Source: Cladopsammia gracilis
Lineage: Eukaryota; Cnidaria; Anthozoa; Scleractinia; Dendrophylliidae
Direction: 5' to 3'
Assembly (NCBI GenBank): GCA_022457155.1
Contig: JAJGOT010000238.1
Coordinates: forward strand, 124,001-188,000
DNA length: 64,000 bases
Every line of letters starts with the position of its first letter. Position 1 is the first letter of the stretch. Shown one piece after another: positions 48,547 to 59,988 of this stretch. Made by a program: the position numbers and the translations under genes. A model generated the notes under the pieces. That model saw nothing but the letters and a program-made list of their open reading frames with translations, did no database searches and was not told the origin of the DNA.

Positions 48547-48658
48547 AAGCCTACGACACGAGGTATTCCCAAGCGGTCACCCATCCAAGTACTGACCTCG
48601 CCCGACAGGGCTTAACTTCGGTGATCAGACGAGAACCGGCGCATGTCAACCAGTGACA
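48547..48658 (-). pseudogene. 5S rRNA-derived sequence, copy 2
   Basis: Same 112-base segment as copy 1, with GACCGCTTGGGAATACC where copy 1 has GATCGCTTGG. Embedded in the same flanking block. Confidence 0.75.
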
Positions 48659-49637
48659 GTTCACTTTTTTTTTTTGTCTTGATGTTGTGCAAGAATTTTT
48701 ATTAGGATTGTTCCATATCTGTATTTTTTTTCCATTGGCTCGCTGTCCATTATTTTTTTCTTTACTTTTCCTGTGCAGGGATTTATCTTTTTAATAATTG
48801 CCCAACCCCCCACCCCCCCCCCCCCCTTAACAATAAAATGGTCTGTCCCAAAGAAGTGCTTGAAGCGGGCTGTGGAATGTAAATGTAAATTGTGGACTGG
48901 ACTGTGCATATTGATAGATTCCATATTGTATATTGTGAATTGCTGATATAAAACTCTAAAATGAAAACCGGGTGAAACTGAGACCAAACGAGCCAGTTTC
49001 GAAGCCCATCGGGCTCCTTGTTTCTGTCGTGTCACCTGCCCCGGGAATCGATTTTGCTGCGGCCAACACCGTACCTAGTTTACTTCCGGTTTTCAGAAAT
49101 CAGTGATGTCATCGAAACGACAATTTACAATTGAAATATTTACCGTTCTAATTTCGACGGAATTGTTAAACATTATATCGCTGTGATTTCAGGATGTGTT
49201 CTATTTCTGGTAAAAGGAAAGCGCGTTGAACTTTTCTAACCAAATCAATTGTCAAACAGTTGAGTTTAGATCGAATGAATAAAACACGTCCCGGCACGTC
49301 AACTGCTGAGTAAACAATTCTCAAGCATTACGCCATGGAGTCACGTTGAAATTCCAAACATCTCGAATTTATGTCACGCTATGGTCAGCTGTTAATCATT
49401 TGATCGATCATGTTGATTTTGTTTATTTATTCGAAGCCCCATCACCGATTCTCCAAAATACTTGTCTTTAAACAATCCTGATTAGGTGGTTTCGAGGATT
49501 TTAAAGTTGGAATATCGTCGAAGGTATGCTATGTTTTCATGACCGTTTGGCTTCAGTTTGCCCTCCTCAGGACGAGTGGCTCCTTGACGGAACCAAAAAA
49601 ATGAAAAATGAACGGGAGTGAAGGAAAGAAAAATGAT

Positions 49638-49749
49638 AAGCCTACGACACGAGGTATTCCCAAGCGGTCACCCATCCAAGTACTAACCTCGCCCGACAGG
49701 GCTTAACTTCGGTGATCAGACGAGAACCGGGGCATGTCAACCAGTGACA
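49638..49749 (-). pseudogene. 5S rRNA-derived sequence, copy 3
   Basis: Third copy, with the same altered 5-prime end (GTCACTGGTTGACATGCCC on the minus strand). It lies in a shorter unit from which most of block D is deleted. Confidence 0.75.
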
Positions 49750-50149
49750 GTGTTCCTAAAGTTTACGTTTTTCTTCTGTCTTGATGTTGTGCAAGAATTT
49801 TTATTAGGATTGTTCCATAGCTGTTTTTTTTTCCATTGGCTCGCTGTACATTATTTTTTTCTTTACTTTTCCTGTGCAGGGATTTTTTTTTAATAATTGC
49901 CCAACCCTCCACTCCCCCCCCCCCCCCTTTAACAATAAAATGGTCTGTCCCAAAGAAGTGCTTGAAGCAGGCGGTGGAATGTAAATGTAAATGTGGACTG
50001 GACTGTGCATGTTGATAGATTCTAGATGTATATTGCGAACTCTAAAATGAAACCGGGTGGAAACTGGGACCAAACGAGCCAGTTTCGAAGCCCATCGGGC
50101 TCCTTGTTAACTGGCTCGTCGCTCTGCGACGAGTCAGTTCTTAAAATAC

Positions 50150-50182
<33 letters not shown>

Positions 50183-52643
50183 CTGTCGTGTCACCTGCCC
50201 CGGGAATCGATTTTGCTGCGGCCAACACCGTACCTAGTTTACTTCCGGTTTTCAGAAATCAGTGATGTCATCGAAACGACAATTTACAATTGAAATATTT
50301 ACCGTTCTAATTTCGACGGAATTGTTAAACATTAAATCGCTGTGATTTCAGAATGTGTTCTATTTCTGGTTAAAGGAAAGCCGGTTGAACTTTTCTAACC
50401 AAATCAATTGTCAAACAGTTGAGTTTAGATCGAATGAATAAAACACGTCCCGGCACGTCAACTGCTGAGTAAACAATTCTCAAGCATTACGCCATGGAGT
50501 CACGTTGAAATTCCAAACATCTCGAATTTATGTCACGCTATGGTCAGCTGTTAATCATTTGATCGATCATGTTGACATTGTTCATGTATTCGAAATCCTA
50601 TCACCGATCTCCAAAATGCCTGTGTTTAAACAATCCTGATTCCTTGTTGTAGGTGGTTTCAATGATTTTAAAGCGAAAAATATATACAAGTTCTAATCTT
50701 ATGTTTTTTGGCTCTGCTTTGCGATTTATATCCTTTGTATATCGCTACCGTGTGTGATTTTATTGTGTTTTTATAAGTAGTATTGCGAACTGTAACCAAT
50801 AATTAAGCAACTACAATTGAAATATTTACCGTCCTAATTTCGACGGAATTGTTAAACATTAATTCGCTGTGATTTTCGGATGTGTTCTATTTCTGGTAAA
50901 AGGAAAGCGGGTTGAACTTTTCTAACCAAATCAATCAGTTGTCGAACAGTTGACTTTAGATCGAATAACACGTCCTGGCAAGTCTGCTGAGTAAATAATT
51001 CTCAAGCATTACGTCATGGCCGGAGTCACGTTGAAACTCCACACATCTCGTATTTATGTCACGCTATGGTCGGCTGTTTATCATTTGATCGATCACATTG
51101 ATATTGTTAATTTATTCGAAACTCCATCACCTATTCTCCAAAATGCCTGTCTTTAAACAATCCTGATTAGGTGGTTTCAAGGATTTTAAAGCGAACAAAA
51201 TATATACAATGTTTTTTCTAACAGTACCGAGCAGAGGAAAAAATATAGGCCTGAAATTGTAGCCAACTAAGGGATGTACGATTTTATTTTATTTTATTTT
51301 ATTTTTGTTTGGGGGGGGGGGGGGGGAAGGGGGACAGGAGCGGTGTTGGGCAATTTTTCTGAGCATGAATTTGTTTTTCGTCTTGATGTTGTGCAAGAAT
51401 TTTTTTCGAGATTGTTCCATAACTGCTTTTCCTTTGGCTCGCGTGCATTATTTTTATTTCTTTACTTTTGCTGTGCAGGAATTTTGTTTTTAGTAATTGC
51501 CCAACCTCCCCCGCCCCCACCACCACCTTAACAATAAAATGGTCCGTCCCCAAGGAGTGCTTGAAGCGGGCTGTGTAATGTAAATGTAAATGTGGACTGG
51601 ACTGTGCAATGTAAATGTAAATGTGGACTGGACTGTGCATGTTGATAGATTCTAGATGTATATTGCGAACTCTAAAATGAAACCGGGTGGAAACTGGGTC
51701 CAAACGAGCCAGTTTCGAAGCCCATCGGGCTCCTTGTTAACTGGCTCGTCGCTTCGACGAGTCAGTTCTTAGAATACCCTCTTTTTTTTTTTTTCTGTCG
51801 TGTCACCTGCCCCGGGAATCGGTTTTGCTGCGGCCAACACCGTACCTAGTTCACTTCCGGTTTTCAGAAATGGCGTAATCAGTGATGTCGGCAACTATAA
51901 TTCAAATATTTACCGTTCTAATTTCGACGGAATTGTTAAAAATTAAATCTCTGTGATTTTCGGATGCGATCTATTTCTGGTAAAAGGAAAGCGAGTTGAA
52001 TTTTTCTAACCAAATCATCGTTGAATAAAACACGTCCCGGCAGGTTCTCAAGCATTACTCCGTGGAGTCACGTTCAAATTCCGAACATCTCGTATTTATG
52101 TCACGCTATGGTGAGCTGTTAATCATTTGATCATTTGGGCAATTTTTCTGATCATGAATTTTGTTTTTGTCGTCTTGATGTTGTACGAGAATTTTTTTTC
52201 AGGATTGTTCCATATTAAACTGCTTTTCCTTTGGCTCGCGTGCATTACTTTTTATTTCTTTACTTTTGCTGTGCAGGAATTTTGTTTTTAGTAATTGCCC
52301 AATTTGCCTACCCTACACAAGGTGGGTACTCTTAGATTGTACATGTTATGACTACTTCCCTTATGTTGCAGATCCACGTATCAATATATTTTACCAAAGA
52401 GGATCTCTAAAACCTTAAAACCTTCGTGCGTAGCTAGTATTAACACGAAGGAATGTGTTTACTAGCGAAAATGAAATTACGGACAATTAACTTCGTCGCC
52501 CATTTGTTGTCGTTGGAATATCGTCGAAGGTATGCTATGTTTTCATGACCGTTTGGCTTCAGTTTGCCCTCCTCAGGACGAGTGGCTCCTTGACGGAACC
52601 AAAAAAATTAAAAATGAAATGGAGTGAAGGAAAGAAAAATGAT

Positions 52644-52755
52644 AAGCCTACGACACGAGGTATTCCCAAGCGGTCACCCATCCAAGTACTGACCTCGCCC
52701 GACAGGGCTTAACTTCGGTGATCAGACGAGAACCGGCGCATGTCAACCAGTGACA
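52644..52755 (-). pseudogene. 5S rRNA-derived sequence, copy 4
   Basis: Nearly identical to copy 2 including flanks (52330-52755 against 48225-48658), showing duplication of the block as a whole and not separate 5S insertions. Confidence 0.75.
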
Positions 52756-52972
52756 GTTCACTTTTTTTTTTGTCTTGATGTCGTGCAAGAATTTTTATTA
52801 GGATTGTTCCATATCTGTATTTTCTTTCCATTGGCTCGCTGTGCATTATTTTTTTCTTTACTTTTCCTGTGCAGGGATTTATCTTTTTAATAATTGCCCA
52901 ACCCCCCACCCCCCCCCCCCCTTAACAATAAAATGGTCTGTCCCAAAGAAGTGCTTGAAGCGGGCTGTGGAA

Positions 52973-53160
52973 TGTAGATAGATAGATAGATAACTTTATT
53001 TATACACGGTATTTCCATCAGCTTAAATTATCACAATCAGCTAACTACCTAACTTCCTAACTACAAATAAGAGGTACAATATAAAAAATAAAAACTGCTT
53101 TTCATGGAGGCCGTGTTCAAAAATATTGTTCAAAAATATTGTTCAAAAATATTGTTCAAA
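52973..53160 (-). mobile_element. 5-prime-truncated LINE end inserted in the macrosatellite
   Basis: Block text GTGGAATGTAAATGTAAATTG (as at 48870) is broken after GTGGAATGTA by (GATA)4 and AACTTTATTTATACACGGTA, then a 19-bp motif repeated three times (TATTGTTCAAAAA type), and resumes at 53161. A (TCTA)n tail with TTTATACACGG is typical of L2/CR1-like 3-prime ends read on the minus strand. Confidence 0.6.
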
Positions 53161-53652
53161 TTGTGGACTGGACTGTGCATATTGATAGATTCCATATTGT
53201 ATATTGTGAATTGCTAATATAAAACTCTAAAATGAAAACCGGGTGAAACTGAGACCAAACGAGCCAGTTTCGAAGCCCAACGGGCTCCTTGTTTCTGTCG
53301 TGTCACCTGCCCCGGGAATCGATTTTGCTGCGGCCAACACCGTACCTAGTTTACTTCCGGTTTTCAGAAATCAGTGATGTCATCGAAACGACAATTTACA
53401 ATTGAAATATTTACCGTTCTAATTTCGACGAAATTGTTAAACATTGAATCGCTGTGATTTCAGAATGTGTTCTATTTCTAGTAAAAGGAAAGCGGGTTGA
53501 ACTTTTCTAGCCAAATCAATTGTCAAACAGTTGAGTTTAGAAAGCACGTCCCGGCAAGTCAGCTGATGAGTAAACAATTCTTAAGCATTACGCCATGGAG
53601 TCACGTTGAAATTCCGAACATCTCGAATTTATGTCACGCTATGGTCGCGATC

Positions 53653-53955
53653 CGTGGGCGGCAAGGTGGTGTAGTGGTTAGCGCGTCGGACTTTCAACCT
53701 GAAGGTCGGTGGTTCGAAGCCTGGTCTCTGCCGTCGTGTTGTTTCCTTAGACAAGAAACTTTACTCCACACTGTCTCTCTCCACCCAGGTGTATAAATGG
53801 GTACCGGCGACAAAATGCTGGGGGTAACCCTGCGATGGACTAGCATCCCATCCAGGGGGGAGTAGCAATAATCCTAGTCGCTTCATGCTATAGAAACCGG
53901 GTTTAAGCTCCGGCCGTTATGAGCGTTCTGGCTCGGGTGCGCGACTTTACCCCTT
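53653..53955 (+). mobile_element. tRNA-derived SINE with target-site duplication
   Basis: 303 bp. The tRNA-like head GGGCGGCAAGGTGGTGTAGT carries A-box TGGTGTAGTGG, and B-box GGTTCGAAGCC lies 40 bases on. The body includes GGTACCGGCGACAAAATGCT and CTAGCATCCCATCCAGGGG. TATGGTCGCGATC (53640-53652) and TATGGTCGCCATC (53956-53968) form a 13-bp duplication. The parallel unit at 56476-56490 has the uninterrupted site CTATGGTCGCGATCGATCAT. Confidence 0.88.
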
Positions 53956-54190
53956 TATGGTCGCCATCGATCATGTTGATATTGTTAATTTATTCGAAAT
54001 CCTATGACCGATTCTCCAAAATGCCTGTGTTTAAACAATCCTGATTCCTTGTAGTGGGTGGTTTCAAGGATTTGAAAGCGAAAAAAAAAATGTACAAAAT
54101 TCTAAACTTTGCGCTTTTTCTAACAGTACCGAGCCGATTAGAGAAAAAAATAGAGACCTGAAATTGTAGCCTACAAAGGGAGGGACTTTT

Positions 54191-54221
<31 letters not shown>

Positions 54222-57131
54222 CGGTGTGGGCAATTTTTCTGATCATGAATTTTTTTCCGTCTTGATGTTGTGCAATAATTTTTTTTCCGGATTGTTCCAT
54301 ACCTTTTTTCCATTGGCTCTCTGTGCATTATTTTTTTTCTTTACTTTTGCTATGCAGGAATTTTTTTCTGGTAATTGCCAACCCCCCCCCCCCCCCCTCT
54401 TCCCTCCCCTAACAATAAAATAATCTGTCCCCAGGGAGTGCTTGAAGCGGGCTGTGGAATGTAAATGTAAATGTAGACTGGACTGTGCATATGAATATAT
54501 TCTAGATTGTATACTGTGGATTGCTAATATAAAACTCTAAAATGAAAAACGGGTGAAAACTGAGACAAAACGAGCCAGTTTCGAAGACCATCGGGCTACT
54601 TGTTTCTGTCGTGTCACCTGCCCCGGGAATCGATTTTGCTGCGGCCAACACCGTACCTAGTTTACTTCCGGTTTTCAGAAATCAGTGATGTCATCTAAAC
54701 GACAATTTACAATTGAAATATTTATCGTTCTAATTTCGACGGAATTGTTAAACATTAAATCGCTGTGATTTCAGGAGGTGTTCTATTTCTGGTAAAAGGA
54801 AAGCGCGTTGAACTTTTCTAACCAAATCAATTGTCAAACAGTTGAGTTTAGATCGAATGAATAAAACACGTCCCGGCACGTCAACTGCTGAGTAAACAAT
54901 TCTCAAGCAATACGCCATGGAGTCACGTTGAAATTCCAAACATCTCGAATTTATGTCACGCTATGGTCAGCTGTTAATCATTTGATCGATCATGTTGACA
55001 TTGTTCATTTATTCGAAATCCTATCACCGATTCTCCAAAATGCCTGTGTTTAAACAATCCTGATTCCTTGTTGTAGGTGGTTTCAAGGATTTTAAAGCGA
55101 AAAAAATATACAAAGTTCTAAATTTATGTTTTTGGCTCTGCTTTGCGATTTATATCCTTTGTATATCGCTACCGTGTGTGATTTTATTGTGTTTTCATAA
55201 GTATTATAGCGAACTGTAACCAATAATTAACCAACTACAATTGAAATATTTACCGTTCTAATTTCGACGGAATTGTTAAACATTAATTCGCTGTGATTTT
55301 CGGATGTATTCTTTTTCTGGTAAAAGGAAAGCGGGTTGAACTTTTCTAACCAAATCAATTGTCGAACAGTAGAGTCACGTCCTGGCAAGTCTGCTGAGTA
55401 AACAATTCTCAAGCATTACGTCATGGCCGAAGTCACGTTGAAACTCCACACATCTCGTATTTATGTCACGCTATGGTCGGCTGTTTATCATTTGATCGAT
55501 CATGTTGATATTGTTAATTTATTCGAAACCCCATCAACGACTCTCCAAAATGCCTGTCTTTAAACAATCCTGATTCCTTGTAGTAGGTGGTTTCAAGCAT
55601 TTTAAAGCGAAAATAATATACAAAGTTCTGAACTTGTGTTTTTTCTAACTGTACCGAGCCGATCAGAAAAAAATATATATATAGACCTGAAATTGTAGCC
55701 TACTAAGGGATGTACGACGATTTGATTTTATTTTATTATTGTTGGGCAATTTTTCTGATCATGAATTTTGTTTTTGTCGTCTTGATGTTGTGCAAGAATT
55801 TTTTTTCGGGATTGTTCCATAACTGCTATTCCTTTGGCTCGCGTGCATTACTTTTTATTTCTTTACTTTTGCTGTGCAGGAATTTTGTTTTTAGTAATTG
55901 CCCAACCTCCACCCCCCCCCCCCCCCCCACCACCACCACCACCACCACCACCACCACCACCTTAACAATAAAATGGTCCGTCCCCAAGGAGTACTTGAAG
56001 CGGGCTGTGGAATGTAAATGTAAATGTGGACTGGACTGTGCATATTGATAGATTCTAGATGTATAATGAAAACCGGGTGGAAACTGGGACCAAACGAGCC
56101 AGTTTCGAAGCCCATCGGGCTCCTTGTTTTCTGTCGTGTCACCTGCCCCGGGAATCGATTTTGCTGCGGCCAACACCGTACCTTATTTATTTCCGGTTTT
56201 CAGAAAATCAGTGATGTCATCGAAACGACAATTTACAATTGAAATATTTACCGTTCTAATTTCGACGAAATTGTTAAACATTAAATCGCTGTGATTTCAG
56301 AATGTGTTCTATTTCTAGTAAAAGGAAAGCGGGTTGAACTTTTCTAACCAAATCAATTGTCAAACAGTTGAGTTTAGAAAGCACGTCCCGGCAAGTCAGC
56401 TGATGAGTAAACAATTCTTAAGCATTACGCCATGGAGTCACGTTGAAATTCCGAACATCTCGAATTTATGTCACGCTATGGTCGCGATCGATCATGTTGA
56501 TATTGTTAATTTATTCGAAATCCTATGACCGATTCTCCAAAATGCCTGTGTTTAAACAATCCTGATTCCTTGTAGTGGGTGGTTTCAAGGATTTTAAAGC
56601 GAAAAAAAAAATGTACAAAATTCTAAACTTGTGTTTTTTCTAACAGTACCGAGCCGATTAGAGAAAAAAATAGAGACCTGAAATTGTAGCCTACAAAGGG
56701 AGGGACTTTTTTTGTGTTGGGGGGGGGGAGGGGGGGGGGGGGGGCGGTGTGGGCAATTTTTCTGATCATGAATTCTTTTTCCGTCTTGATGTTGTGCAAT
56801 AATTTTTTTTCGGGATTGTTCCATACCTTTTTTCCATTGGCTCTCTGTGCATTATTTTTTTCTTTACTTTTGCTATGCAGGAATTTTTTTCTGGTAATTG
56901 CCCACCCCTCCCCTCCCCCCCCCCTCCTCCCTCCCCTAACAATAAAATAATCTGTCCCTAAGGAGTGCTTGAAGCGGGCTGTGGAATGTAAATGTAAATG
57001 TAGACTGGACTGTGCATATGAATATATTCTAGATTGTATACTGTGGATTGCTAATATAAAACTCTAAAATGTAAACCGGGTGAAAACTGAGACAAAACGA
57101 GCCAGTTTTGAAGCCCATCGGGCTACTTGTT

Positions 57132-57989
57132 CTTTTTTTTTTCTTTTTCCTTCTGCAGGCACTTGCAGCATGTGTTGTTTTTTATTTGTCGTATTTTTTT
57201 TTAGAACAAATAACTTGTAAATGTGAAATCGGCAAAAGTAAATAATTTTTTCTTGTCACCAGCTTTCTCCCTTTTTTTTAATTTTGTCCAAGGACGGTGC
57301 TCTCCTTGAGTGCTCTCCTAAACAATACTATTAAATACGACCAACCCTTTAACCCTTTAATAGATTCAAACATTTCGTAATTATACCAGTGACATAAACT
57401 TCCTGGAAAGGTGATAACCTCGCTTACATGAAAAAAAAAACGTATAGATATATGGTAGAGTTGTTACAGAGCATCATTCATGAGTCATTCATCAAAGCCA
57501 TTACTATAACTGAATGACCGCTGACCGTTTCCCTGTTCACATATATCCCATGTGGTAGCTTTGCGCATTGTTCAATTTAGATTTAGGTAAGGTCATATAA
57601 ATCAGGTTGGTTTTCATTAAACATTAAAGAATAAACATTAGCGAAAACATGTAAAGAACAAGGAAGGCTGCACCAGTAAAAGTAACAAAGCAACGGCACC
57701 GAACGTGTTGACCTCATGACGGCCACGCGCGTTCCTTTTCGTCAAGCCCGGGATCTGCGGACGAGATTAGTGTGTGTGCACAACAAGACGAATAAAATCT
57801 TATGTATAGAGAGAAAGTAAGAGTAACAAAAATATTACGTAACGTCAGGAGCCCATTACCCATGGGCTTCTGGTAACGTAAATTAAATCAGAAAAGAACA
57901 AAACAGAAGCACTAAATAAAAAGGAGTATACGCGAAAGGGAAAGGTGGCCACCATGGCGCGTCGGACTTTCGCTTATAAACAGCATGTG
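57132..57989. repeat. Inter-tRNA spacer type X, copy 2
   Basis: Collinear with 37480-38302. It lacks the 16-bp CAGGAGCCCATTTTTA insertion found at 37707 in copy 1 but shares the 28-bp palindrome (57845-57872, one base changed). Confidence 0.75.
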
Positions 57990-58073
57990 GTCAGGATGGC
58001 CGAGCGGTCTAAGGCGCTGCGTTCAGGTCGCAGTCTACTCTTGTAGGCGTGGGTTCGAATCCCACTTCTGACA
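57990..58073 (+). tRNA. tRNA-Leu (CAG), copy 5
   Basis: Identical to copies 1 and 4, anticodon CAG, followed by CACATTCTTTTTTTC as terminator. Confidence 0.93.
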
Positions 58074-59013
58074 CATTCTTTTTTTCTTTTCCTTTTTCTT
58101 TCTTACGGCATACACGAGTGATAGGCACTTGCAGCATGTGTTGTTTTTTATTTGTCGTATTTTTGTTAAGAACAGATAACTTGCAAATGTGGAATCAGCA
58201 AAAGTAAATATAGTACATGTTATTTCTTGTCACCAGTCATAAGTGATGCCTTCTAGAGACCTATACTATTAACTGATGACCTACCTACTTGCAGTATGTG
58301 TTGTTTTTTATTTGTCGTATTTTTGTTAAGAACAGATAACTTACAAATGTGGAATCAGCAAAATTAAATATAGTACATGCTATTTCTTGTCACCAGTCAG
58401 ACGGGATGTTGTTCTCCTAGTATGACCTACCGGTAATAGATTCAACCCTTTCGTAATTATACTAGTGACATGAACTGCCTGGAAAGGTGATAACCTCGCT
58501 TATACGAAAAAAAAAACATAGTTGGTAAGGTCCTATTTAATCAGGTTGGTTTTCATTAAACATTTAAGAATAAAAATTAGCGAAAAGATGTAAAGAACAA
58601 GGAAGTAGAGTAATGTTTGGCTGCACCAGTAAAAGTAACAAAGCAACGACGGCCACGCGCGTTCCTTTTTCTCACGCGCGGGATCTGGGAACGAGATTAG
58701 TGTGTGTGCGCAACAAGACGAATAAAATCTTATGTACAGAGAGAAAGTAAGAGTAACAAAAATATTACGTAACGTAAATTGAAGCAGAAAAGAACAAAAC
58801 AGAAGCACTAAATAAAAGCAGGAACTTACTGTAATGTTGAAGCGAGATGTAACTTGCCTGTTACCGCCTTCCTAATAACATTAGTTTGCCTTTATAAGGC
58901 AAAATTTAAAGGGCACACGCGCGAGGGGTAAACGCGAAAGGGAAAAGTGGCCACCTTCCCCGGTGGTCTAGTGGTTAATGGCGCGTCGGACTTTCACAAA
59001 AAAAAAGCATGTG
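58074..59013. repeat. Inter-tRNA spacer type Y, copy 2 (unfilled site)
   Basis: Collinear with 39988-40843 joined to 43909-44027. It also carries the 165-bp internal duplication. CCTTCCTAATAACATTAGTT at 58868 and CCTTTATAAGGCAAAATTTA at 58890 mark the site where the 3-kb element sits in the other copy. Confidence 0.78.
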
Positions 59014-59097
59014 GTCAGGATGGCCGAGTGGTCTAAGGCGCTGCGTTCAGGTCGCAGTCTACTCTTGTGGGCGTGGGTTCGAATCCCACTTCTGACA
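59014..59097 (+). tRNA. tRNA-Leu (CAG), copy 6
   Basis: 84 nt, anticodon CAG. Two changes against copy 1: GAGTGG in the D-arm/A box and CTTGTGGG in the variable arm. Stems otherwise intact. Downstream sequence joins SINE sequence at GGCACT, which ends the cluster. Confidence 0.87.
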
Positions 59098-59211
59098 CAT
59101 TCTTTTCTTCCTTTTTTTTTCTTATACATACACGAGTGGCAGGCACTAGCATCCCATCCAGGGGGAAATAGTAATACTCTCAGACGCTTCATGCAACAGA
59201 AACCGGGTTAA

Positions 59212-59988
59212 AGGGATTGTTTCACGGTTCGGCGCATGTGCACAGATTGAAATGCTTTATTCGCTGTCTTTATAGCAATTTTATATCGGTTAAAAAAAAC
59301 ACTTACATTTACTTTAATAATCACATACTATAATCAGTCCAAACAAAGCGAAGAATGACCAAAGTTCTCAGAAAATTTCAACGGATTACACCAACAAAGT
59401 CAACACTGGCCGTGTTTTCACGAGCGATTTTTCAAGTCGCTGAGCGAGTGACAGTCGGAAATCTCGTGAAAACAGTTGCTTGTCCAACTCGCTTAAAGTT
59501 AAGCGAGTCTGCGAACTACAATAGAATTCTCATTAAATTTAAGCCACCAAACCAGGTCACTTAAGCTTGTCGGCAATTAAACAACAAAGAAGGGCATTGT
59601 ATTGTCATTCTTTTGTGTTCTAATTTCCTATTGTTTTAACAAAAGAGAATATATCGCGCATGGTATAAGAAAAATGAATAAAGTTCTGTCCGTGAAAACG
59701 TATAAATTTTTTAAGCTGCTTAACGCGGTCAGTAAACAAATTACCTACAGGAATGTTAAGCGAGAAAAACCGCCTCGTGAAAACACTGCCACTGAATAAA
59801 ACCTTTGACCCGAAGGATTTATTCTACGCTCTGGTGGCTTTCATGGCGCACATGGGTATGTATAATCCGACTGACCGCGACATTTTCACGGGCAAATTTC
59901 CCGCCAGAGTTATCTACTCACTTCCGACAATGAAATTAAATGGATTACGTCACAGCTTACACGTGCGCCGAACCGTGAAACCCTCCCT
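59212..59988. mobile_element. TTAA-flanked MITE (piggyBac/Kolobok type) inside a SINE
   Basis: TTAA at 59208-59211 and 59989-59992. The ends AGGGATTGTTTCACGGTTCG and GAACCGTGAAACCCTCCCT form a terminal inverted repeat of about 29 bp (continuing GCGCATGTG / CACGTGCGC). 777 bp. A second inverted-repeat element (59402-59792) is nested inside. No transposase. Confidence 0.85.
59402..59792. mobile_element. Nested MITE with CACTGGCCGTGTTTTCACGAG ends
   Basis: GGCCGTGTTTTCACGAGCGA at the left and CCGCCTCGTGAAAACACTGC at the right are inverted matches with neighbouring AAGCGAG motifs. Lies wholly within the TTAA-flanked element. Confidence 0.6.

Larger units (their letters stand above)
44123..57131. 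repeat. 13-kb macrosatellite inserted in the T-tract behind tRNA-Leu copy 4
   Basis: Built from recurring blocks. Block B (CTGTCGTGTCACCTGCCCCG, then GGAATCG...GCGGCCAACACCG) starts near 44514, 45782, 47158, 47811, 49023, 50181, 51794, 53295, 54605 and 56130: ten copies, mostly 1.2-1.6 kb apart. Block C is a G/C-run MITE with TTGATGTTGTGCAAGAATTT and a right end AACAATAAAATGGTCYGTCC (related to the Harbinger-like ends at 25 kb). Block D (TATATTAGGCAAAGACGAA, with 5S-derived DNA) and block E (ATATTTACCGTTCTAATTTC, TTATGTCACGCTATGGT) fill the rest. Units commonly end in CGAGCCAGTTTCGAAGCCCA then TCGGGCTCCTTG. The outer edges are TT|AACTGGCTCG on the left and GGGCTACTTG|TTCTTTTTT on the right; the right flank resumes the sequence normally found directly behind a tRNA-Leu copy. 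No credible protein gene inside. Confidence 0.85.

Noticed and set aside
46174..57000. Many 60-130 codon frames in the macrosatellite
   Set aside because: They shift frame between copies of the same block, cross G/C and T homopolymers, and are not conserved.
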